Assembly: GCA_003254925.1 (NCBI GenBank)
Contig: QANZ01019608.1
Span: 8,598-72,597, forward strand
Origin: Chamaecrista fasciculata
Lineage: Eukaryota > Streptophyta > Magnoliopsida > Fabales > Fabaceae
Direction: 5' to 3'
DNA length: 64,000 nt
Shown: positions 54,901 to 64,000 of the stretch, one piece after another
Numbering within the stretch: position 1 is the first letter of the stretch
How the letters are laid out: each line of letters begins with the position of its first letter
Translations under genes and position numbers: made by a program
Notes under the pieces: model-generated
What the model was told of the DNA's origin: nothing
The model's input: the letters and a program-made list of their open reading frames with translations, nothing else
Databases searched by the model: none

Positions 54901-57670
54901 ATCAGTTATGGCTGGTAAAATTTGTGTAAATGAGATGTAGCAAAGCATCATACCAGGAATTTTTCGGTCTTGACCTCTGAAGTGATTTCCTTTCTGAAGT
55001 TCTAAGCAATCATCAAACCTCTTCCATGTAGTGATCCCATGTGTTATTATTGGATGCTACCTTTTATGTTGAAATTAAAGTTTATGGTAGATTTCATGGA
55101 TGTGAGGATATTGGAACAAATGGATCCATGGTTATATACTTACAATATTAGAATGTAAAGATGATCCTTGGTAGCTTTTATGATAACATGACTGAGTTTA
55201 AGGTGTATAGTGTTATGATGTTATCACTTTATTTTCTCTCTAAACTTTAAACTCTGATTCCCTATTTTGTCAATTGTCGTCTATGTCCCAGTTATGGTAT
55301 TGCCGCAATTGCCCCATTTTCTCATCGTCTGACTTTTGACAACCTGCCAATGGATATTCAACGGCTACGCTGCAAAGTCAACTTTCAAGCATTAGCTTTT
55401 GTTCCTCACATCAGAACACTTGGAGATGCTCTTATAAACCGTCTTCGCTATCCACAAGGCTCTACTGGAGAAATGGGCACCAACATCCTCCTGCAAGACT
55501 TCACTAGTGCTAATGACAAGAAAAATGCAGGAAAATTTGTTGTTCTACACCTTCGGTTTGATAAGGTATTGCTCTGATCCATCTATTGATGAGCATCAAT
55601 ATGTATGAGGTCATAATGTTTCTCTTTCTTTATTTTATTTCAGTGCTGCAAATTTTCATGAATTGCCTATGTGCTTAGGTTGCATACTTGCATTCGGTGG
55701 GTTCTGGGTAATTCAATAATCAGTTAATTACTTATCAGGAAATGGGAAAGGGTTAGTGGAAGAGAAGGAACATTTTATATGTGGAAGAAAGGAATTTCAT
55801 TCTGTATAATAAATAATTATGCCTTCCTAATTTTACCGAAAAAGAAAGACACCCCAAATAACAGATGGGGTTGGGGTTGACTTTGCATGCATAAAGCACC
55901 ATACAACGCTTCCTACATGATGAAGAAAAAATGGATGGAAGGAAAACACCATTTGGCATTATTTAAATTGTCTGACACTGGATATATAAAAATTACACCT
56001 TCCATTTATTGTATTAAAAGTGCATTTGAAACATCTCAAATAATTGTCAAATTGATACAGTTGTGGGTGAAAATTTTCCGTCATCTACAATGTAACATAC
56101 GGGGTTTTGTATGGAATCTGAATCAGGGTGTTCGAGGAATTCTTCACTCGATCCATCCGGATATTTTGGATTACACACTCATTCTGTATTCTTACATGAT
56201 TTAATTGTAAATTTGGAGCCTTGTGTTTTAAAGCTCTTTGATCTCTTACAGGATATGGCAGCCCATTCAGCATGTGATTTTGGTGGGGGCAAAATTGAGA
56301 AATTGGCTCTTGCAAAGTATCGGCAGCGGATTTGGCAGGGCAGGGTTCTTAATTCCCAATTCACTGATGAAGAATTGAGGAGTCGGGGTCGTTGCCCAAT
56401 GACACCAGAAGAGATTGGGTTGCTGCTAGCCGCTTTGGGATTCGACAACAGTACCCGTTTATATCTTGCCTCACACAAGGTTTGTTGGTGTTTTTTTTTT
56501 TTGCCACTGACATTTATCCATTTGATTTTTGTCAAACACTACAACTAGAAAGTGACATGCTTCTGTTTTTCAGGTATATGGTGGAGAAGCAAGGATTGCA
56601 ACTTTAAGAGAATTATTTCCTATGATGGAAGACAAAAAGAGCCTTGCTTCGTCTGACGAACGTTCGCTGATAAAGGGAAAAGCTTCACTATTAGCAGCTC
56701 TTGATTACTATATTGGCATGCATAGTGACATCTTCATCTCTGCTTCCCCAGGCAATATGCATAATGCGATGGTGAGTAAATGCTTTTTACAGAGGTGGCA
56801 TCTTAATGTGTCTCGGGGTGCTCCATGATATCAATATGCATGTTGGATCCAATAGATTTTGCATCTAGATCATAGTCGAAGGGGGTTATTTGTATTTTTT
56901 TTATACATGAAGGCATGCCTTTTGGGCACCTAAACACTTTATGAACAATCACGTTAAAGGAAAAAATGCTAAAAGTTGCAAATAACTCCCTCAACTATCA
57001 AACTTTGCAAATAGCCCCCTTCAACTATGATCTAGTTGCAAATAACTCCATCAACTATCAAACATAGCAAATAGCCTCCTCTAACTATGGTTTAGTTGCA
57101 AATACAAAATGCATGGTTTTGTGAACTAGCAAAAAAACTATGCTTTTGGCACATACAAAATAATGACATTTAGTTATGTGAACTGGTAAAAATGCATGGT
57201 GCCTTTTTGAGAGTGGATCCTCTTCAGTGTGGATGGTAGTACATTTTCTGTAATTTACAGAGAAATATAGGAATAGGTAAAGAGAGAAAGTGGGGACTCT
57301 ATCCATTTATTATTTTTAGACCCACACTTTCTCTTTCTACTTTCCTCTCTCTAAAATGTAGAGAATGCACCACCACTCATACTTCTGAGGATCCAAGGTC
57401 CGTGTGAAAAATCCCTCTTGAGAATGTCACAAATTGATCAAAATGTTGTAATGTTGATAGGTTGGACACCGTACATACCTGAACTTGAAGACCATAAGGC
57501 CAAACATGGCATTAATGGGCCAACTGTTCCTAAATAAAAGCATTGAGTGGTCAGAATTCCAGAAAGCAGTAGTGGAAGGACACCAAAATAGACAAGGTGA
57601 ACTCAGGCTGAGAAAGCCAAAACAATCACTTTACACGTATCCTGCTCCTGATTGCATGTGCCAAGCTTAA
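51928..57670 (+). CDS. O-fucosyltransferase family protein (GT106/DUF246 type)
   Basis: Ten exons join in frame to 517 residues: 51928-52062, 53187-53249, 53361-53442, 53968-54038, 54134-54222, 54330-54533, 55292-55565, 56252-56479, 56574-56771, 57461-57670. Residues about 18-41 are a hydrophobic signal anchor after a His/Arg-rich N-terminus, as in type II Golgi enzymes. Family motifs are GGLNQQR (109-115), HLRFDKDM followed by ACDFGGG (from 301), MHSDIFISASPGNMHNAMVG, and the end YTYPAPDCMC. Plant members transfer fucose or rhamnose to wall polymers or proteins; the acceptor here is unknown. Three ATGs stand in tandem at 51928, and the first was chosen. Intron 1 holds a poly-T tract and a 17-base N gap. 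Confidence 0.93.
52162..52220. repeat. Poly-T tract with assembly gap
   Basis: Long T run interrupted by N at 52186-52202, inside intron 1 of the O-fucosyltransferase-family gene. Confidence 0.95.
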
Positions 57671-58576
57671 TAATAATAATGTATTTAATATAATAGTTCA
57701 CCAATGTAGTCTCTGTATTTTATTATATTTATAGTTCAGTGCCTTATTATTTAACATTTGTAACAGATGAATAAGAGCATTTCCACTCTCATATGTATTC
57801 ATAGTCATTGTCATATATATAAAGTTTTATTATATGTTCTTGATTAGAGTGCTTGATGGCTGTATTGTGGGATCTCATTCATGTTGAACAGTAGCGTTCT
57901 TAGCAGGAGCAATATTGATCAGTATTATTTCCAGGATTCCATATTTTAAGATCCAAGGTTGTTAATTTCTCCTGCTAATTTATTTAAATAGCTTCTTTCA
58001 GTATAGCGAATTAGCGATAGATTAAGGAACAAAAAAGAACAAAACGAAAAGAAAGGAAAGGAAAGGAAAGAGAATAATGGAATAAACTTACCTTATTTAG
58101 AAATTTAATATGAAATAGGTGGAAGTTTCTTTCTATATGTTTTTTTGTTTAAGTTAGGAGGTGCTATAATGGAAGTTTTCCTCTTCTATTTTTTGTTCTC
58201 AATTAGAAGAATATGGCAAAGGTAAATATATTTTAACTAGGGTCTTTATAACAAGGTTTGAGTCTAATATCTTATCTATAAAGATTGAAATATTTATTAC
58301 TCCAATTAATTGCTTCAATCAATCACTTTTTGATTTTATTTAATTTCATTTTGGTTGTGTACATTCTGAGTAATCCAGACCTGAACCGTGTTGGATACTT
58401 GATTATAACGTGAGTTTTTCAATAAAGATAGTTGCATTTACTATGTCTCAAAATTCAAAATCTTGTTGAGCAATACTGAATCACTTACCAACATTCACTA
58501 TGTTGCAATAATAAGCCACTTGTTGTTTGATCTAACCTTGAGTTGGTGACTCTATTTAATTTTGATAGTTGAAACT

Positions 58577-58610
<34 letters not shown>

Positions 58611-59172
58611 GCATAATTTTGTATTCTATCTTTTTCTATGATATATATCCAAGGTACTAAGTATACTCTTCATTGCAATTTATTATTGACAAGTCGATAC
58701 ATGATTAATCCTATTTATTTGCTGGCCAAAAAAAAATCCTATTTATTTATTTTTAATGTATTGAGCACATATTTTTCTTCAGAGACGATATACCTAAAAT
58801 ATTTTTGTTATTTGACCAAGTATTGCAACTACTACTTGTCATGTGTTCCAAATGATTATGTCTGAAACTGTGAATCATCATTTTATATATGGATGGTGAC
58901 ATAGAGATAACATTAAAAGCAACTTAATGATCGATGAATTAGATTGAAAGAAAATATTTGTGAAGGACTCTACTGACAATGTAAATGCAAGTGAGAAACG
59001 AAAATGAAAGTTTGTTCTGATGGACTGTGCAGAGGATAGCTCAAGACCTTTTTAAGAACAATTGCAGGACATTGCAGAAAATGAAGATATATAATTATAT
59101 ATATACAAATTTCTGTTGTGGGGTGCTTCATTATAGTTTGCAGATACATCACCAACCAGAAGCAACAAATCT
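57671..59172. other. 3' region between convergent genes
   Basis: This contains the 3' ends of the O-fucosyltransferase-family gene (plus) and the channel gene (minus), a poly-T tract at 58586-58610, and no further gene that I can see. Confidence 0.5.
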
Positions 59173-62100
59173 TTACTTATCTTTCTCATTCTCAACCATT
59201 GAAAATCTGTTACCACTCTGGCTTGCAGCCATTTCTTTAGCCTTTGGATTAGTAGTTGAATCTATTCCTTCCTCAATAGGAAGATATCTCTTGGATCCCT
59301 CCAAGGCTACACCAAGTATTATATTCTCTTCAAGAACAGGCCTTGATATTTGAGGCTGTTTCAATGGCATATTCTTTGAACGTCCACCTGATCCTTTGTC
59401 ACCATTATTGCTTGATGATGACGATGATGAAGCAGGAATCATATTACTCCTAGTGCTCTTCTGGGTATCATTTAATACTGATCCAGTCTTATCAGGAGCT
59501 CTTAGATTTTCCTTTAAGATAGTATTTGACTCCAATTTCACCAGCTCTTGTTCATCCACTTCAGGATTGGGTATGGATGTTGGCGCATTGACATTGTTGT
59601 CTATGTTGGAGTCAAGTTTGGTCTGCACTGCTGTCTTGTTATCTGCTTCACCGGATGTGCTGCGTGCTGGTCGGCTTTTTGCCTTGTCACCTGAACTGAT
59701 TTTATAAGGTGGTTCGATTATTATAGAACGGTTTGTTGACACTGTTTCAGTACCAGTAAATGCAGAATCCTCATATGGCTTGTTGTCCAAGTCAGTGTCA
59801 CGGTAAATTTTCTGTAGAGTACGAATCGGTGTTGCAAGTCTGGCTTGGTGGTGGCCAATAACTCTAAGAAGATCCAATAGTATAGTTTCCTATGTCCAAA
59901 GATCAATCTTAGAATCAGCATTTGAATAAGACGGTATTATTATAACAGACCAAGGAAGGACCTCGCAACTGTAAAATGAATAAGCAGACACAGTCCCATA
60001 TTCGACAAGCTAGTTTGTAGAAATTATAAACTGATAAATGACTAAGAAGGAAGAAATTGATACGGAATTATTTAAGTTTATATGATTAAAATATTTGACT
60101 CCAAATATCAGTTGGTAGATTTTAAGGGTGAAATGAAAGTGAAGTGTGGAAGTTGAGGAAAAGCAAAAACAAAAGCAAAAGGGTGGCTAATTTTCATTAC
60201 ACCAGAAGACATAATATATGAGAGTGAAAAGCACAAGTTTCTACCAACTCCTTTCCTTAAGGAGAAGTACCCTCTTTTCAAAGGCTGAAAATAATAACTG
60301 CTGCAACTTAAACAAAATGCACTACATCCCATCAATTACGTTATAAAATACTCAAAAAATAATGGGTTTGGTGTAGTGTATACCTGCTTTGTATCACTAG
60401 ACTTCATCACAAAGAAAGGGACCTTCAGGATAAAAAAGTTACTTGTATATCTCTTCTTTCTAGTGACCAAGGGAAAACGGAGAGGGGAGGAAGAAAAAGT
60501 TAAGGCTTTCTACAACATTTTATTCTCTATGAATATGAGGCTTGTAATATTCGTAGTTCATAGAATTGGTCATCTGGAATTCTACAAGTTTATAGGGGCT
60601 AAGTAGGCATTGTAATAAAGCAGCAACAGAGTTTGACCACAGACTTAACTCTTTGGGGCACAGGGAAAGGGAAAGAAGTTTCACATCTGATTATTCAAGT
60701 TTTTCTTTAATTCTTTTTATCTGAAATTCACAAACCTGAAAAAGAGCTTCACGAGTGAAGTTCTTGATTGTTTTAGTTAATAGTCTGTTATCAATAGTGG
60801 ACAACATCTCTTCAAAACTTATGAAGTTTGATAATTAGTGAATTATGACTTTATGAGGACAGATTGATGTATAACATGACATATTCTTGATAAATAAGGA
60901 AGTAGTCTTTACCTTAACGCACAAATATTCTTCATAATGTGAGCTCTTGACAAAACAAGACACCAATATCTGCCAATGACATGGTAAAAGATGAGATAAG
61001 AATATAGGTATACACTGCCACAGATGAATGCAAGTATAAATATAGAAATGGACAATAGTTTAATTTATTTTGAAGTCCATAAAATGAGAAAAGCATATCT
61101 AATTGCAATAACATAAGGGAAGTTGTTGATGCAACTTTTCAGTATATCTCTGCACAAGTAGATACCTATGTTCATGTAATTGAACCAGGTGTAAGCTTAT
61201 TCAGATGTCTACAATAGTCCTTGACATGACATTTTTTAAAGTTCTTGGACTTAACTGTATAAACTCCATCTACTTATTTTTTTAGTTATTCATTAAAACT
61301 ACCTGAATTTTAGTTAAAGAAGTGCATCTTCAAGATTAGTGGACAAAATCATCCTGGGCACTCTATTTTAACATTTATAATATAAAATAAAATTAGTAAA
61401 CTTGACCAACACACTAAACATAATATTAAGAACAAAAATTTCCATTATGTGGCCAAAAGACAAGGAAAAAGATCCAAATGTTTTTGTAGTGTAACTTGTA
61501 GATGTTCCCTTGTCATAATGTCATTCTTTTAAACCATATAATCACAAATAATATCCATAGGTAGCACCATTAAAGCTTAGCCCAAGAAAGTATTGGATGT
61601 TTGAGAACCAATTATAGAAATGCAATTTTGTTTCAGCCTCAATATCTGGTTCATGCAGCCACTTTTACAAGGTCTGCTAACTTGTTAAGATATAACATAT
61701 AAACTGATCAACCAAAGCACATGATAATTGAATTTTAAATATTTTAAGCACTTCATACTAACCAAAAGAGCCTGATTTTCAGGATCTATATTATCTAGAA
61801 ACACTCTCCTGTGCAACCTCTGCTGCTCAACTTGAGGATTTTTGGCCAAGACTTTCCGCATGTCAGCAACAATGTTCTGCAGAAGCACTTTACCCCATGT
61901 CACCAAAAAACTATCATAAAGCACTAAATATAGTGATGAAAAACCAACTAAGTATCAATTATGAAATTTCTGCTCACGTTTATCTTATTTACATCCAAAT
62001 GACTAATGGCTAGGTGGGTCTTGATGCGCCAATGTGTTTTCTGACTGAGGTTTCGCACAACATTCATCGTAAACTTGTGGTTTGGAATGTGAACAGCTTC

Positions 62101-64000
62101 ACGATCTTCACCTCTTATAATTGTTGGCGACCACCATCCAACATGCTGCATAATAAAAGGAAAACATCAATGCCCAAAGTCTCAAAAAATGGGACCTCAA
62201 AGCACCACATCATGTACTTGCAATGTTAGTCTCCATTTATTATATGAAACTTTTGCAGCAACATATACAGTATGTGATTTTCATATCCAGTAGCTACAAG
62301 ATGCAATTTAACACTAACACGAACCTCAACTGTACCAGAAACTTCATATCCTCCAATTTTTGCTCGAATCCATTCATTGACCACAAAAGGCCGAGTTGCA
62401 TGAATCATCAGACTTGAAAGGAAGTTAGTAAATATCTGAACAGTGAACAGTCAATGTCAATGTGTGCTCATCACATTTATGTGAGATGATAAGAGACAAT
62501 AATAGATCTCACACCTCACGACCAGCAAGAGTCAGCAAAACCGTGCCAAGACCTCCGGCAGTAACCCACTTTTGGGTAGAAAAACCGATTGACTCCATAA
62601 ACAACGAAAAGGCAGCAATCCATACTGCTGAATAAATAGCTTTGCCCCCAAATTGGAATCCCATCTGACAAACCAGACGACTTACAAATCATTACATCTT
62701 TGTAATTGGTTCATGGCTATAATACTTCTATAAAGAAGAATACCAGAAAATTTAGGTTTCCAAAACTATTATCTACAATATATTGCAGGTGCCATGCGGC
62801 CGAATAGTTTTCCATATATGGTACATCATCTACTACATGCAGAACATAATGCATACTTTTTACTCATGAGCAAATTGTAAAATGTCATCCTCAATTCAAG
62901 AGCTCCAAGTTTTACATGTTTTGCTGTTATATGAAAGTAAATCTATTGGATTGCTATTATTCATCACTGTATGAAACAAACTGATAGAGATAAATGGTCA
63001 ATCTAAAAGCTGAATAACAGTATCCACTGTATAGGTGGACAGCTATATTGCGCAACTGATTGGGAAATAATGTTTTAGCAGACAATAATAATAGCCGTTA
63101 CATCTAAAACAGGTTGTAAAATGGAATTGATAGTATAGTGATTTAAGTTTGAACATCAAAGTAGATTATAAAACTAGATGCCTTTTTATAAAGCATAGGC
63201 ACATACATTTCTTGTCTCACAGGCATCAGCACTCTCCATGAAGAATTTCTGTGCTTGTTGAATCACCCTGCATATTATCACACAATTAGCAGTTAGCATA
63301 GTAAAGTCAGAGGCCAGATTAAAGAGCTAAAGCTGACAATAAGGCAACAACAAAGAGGCATGACAGAAGACATGCAAGGCTAGCAATTTATATTATATTA
63401 GGAAGCCAGACAATATCAATATCAAAGAAGAAGAAGAAAAGCCCAAAGAGATGAAGGAAAAACTATTTCAACCAGAAGAGACATAATGCATCATTAACTC
63501 AAGTAATCATAATTCAGCAGTCTCAAAAGATCATGCCACGAGGAAATAGACATACCTTGATAAACAATAGGCAAACGCGAGTACAGTTGACAAAGATTGT
63601 ACGAAATACAAAACTCTTTCCTTAACAACCTGGGCTGTTTCTGAAGGTAAAATTACTGGGTCCAATGCTCTACAATCAGCATAACAATTGAGTTTATGGA
63701 AAATACATATGTTGGGAAAAAATAAAATGTACTTAAAATCTGATATAGTTATTATGGAAAGACAGTTAAACCTGCAAATAAATATAGCTCCAGTCCATAA
63801 CACTAAAGGTTGAAGGTAAGAAGTTACTACACGACATGTGCTACTTTTCATCCAACTATTGTCACTTCTCTGCAAGAATACGTCCAAGATTATATTATTA
63901 AGTAACAAGTAGAAAATGTTGTATTAATTCCATTAAGACAGTTAACACAGAAATTAAAGTACAATAACTGCAACACACCTGAAGAAGCATTTCTCTTGCC
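59173..64000 (-). CDS. MSL3: MscS-like mechanosensitive channel, plastid type (MSL2/MSL3), 5' part outside window
   Basis: Visible exons are 64000-63979 (partial), 63869-63772, 63669-63556, 63267-63207, 62664-62515, 62435-62325, 62145-61978, 61876-61763, 60969-60913, 59889-59173, all in frame. MSL2/MSL3 channels sit in the plastid inner envelope and relieve osmotic stress, affecting plastid size and division. Evidence: [16 protein letters not shown], the pore-lining helix typical of MscS; then [14 protein letters not shown] [30 protein letters not shown], the MscS beta domain; [27 protein letters not shown]. The last exon encodes a long Ser/Asn-rich tail of about 220 residues ([16 protein letters not shown]) ending NEKDK, as in MSL2/3. 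Whether it is MSL2 or MSL3 cannot be settled; the symbol is a best guess. The start and transit peptide are beyond 64000. Confidence 0.92.

Noticed and set aside
1..64000. tRNA, rRNA or snoRNA genes
   Set aside because: I saw no tRNA A/B box pair with cloverleaf, and no rRNA-like sequence; a dedicated RNA search was not possible here.

Overview
The window is plant nuclear DNA, almost certainly from a eudicot. It is AT-rich, its genes have many GT-AG introns, and it is dense in decayed transposons. The proteins are typical plant families: an SVP-type MADS box protein, an F-box/DUF295 protein, Rab GDI, a PASTICCINO2-type dehydratase, a plant O-fucosyltransferase-family protein and an MscS-like plastid channel. 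I cannot name the species from sequence alone. A few N positions (12709, 13415, 23561, 52186-52202) show it is a draft assembly.

Layout. 1-1730: a foldback element made of degenerate telomere-like repeats. 1731-5998 and 14963-19953: two copies of one segment, each ending in an identical promoter plus MADS exon 1. Only the second copy is followed by exons 2-8 (to 23954), giving a complete 218-aa SVP/JOINTLESS-like gene. Between the copies lie a Mutator-type element carrying a PKS-like gene fragment (7317-8569), an intact F-box/DUF295 gene (10659-11822), a Tourist-like MITE and a decayed hAT element. 24756-25932: a second element with the same ends, carrying a CCCH zinc-finger gene fragment. 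26101-30062: a 4-kb Mutator-like element with a 10-bp target duplication. It carries a broken plant mobile domain (PMD) gene and elaborate palindromes near its ends. 31219-35540: complete Rab GDI gene (13 exons, 445 aa). 36456-38499 (minus): 8-exon dehydratase-like gene, convergent with GDI, with a substituted catalytic Tyr. 38600-51900: gene-poor, with MITEs, two solo LTRs (one rich in heat-shock-element-like TTCTAGAA), a 5'-truncated LINE and a complex repeat. 51928-57670: complete O-fucosyltransferase-family gene (10 exons, 517 aa). 59173-64000 (minus): 3' part of a plastid MscS-like channel gene (MSL2/MSL3 type) that runs off the window.

The ordinary genes look like unrelated neighbours. 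The unusual content is the TE-mediated traffic of host gene fragments. At least three inverted-repeat elements carry pieces of PKS, CCCH zinc finger and ACC synthase genes, and a fourth carries a whole PMD gene. They cluster around a segmentally duplicated SVP locus whose upstream copy keeps promoter and exon 1 but no body. All exon coordinates were placed by eye from reading-frame continuity and splice-site consensus.
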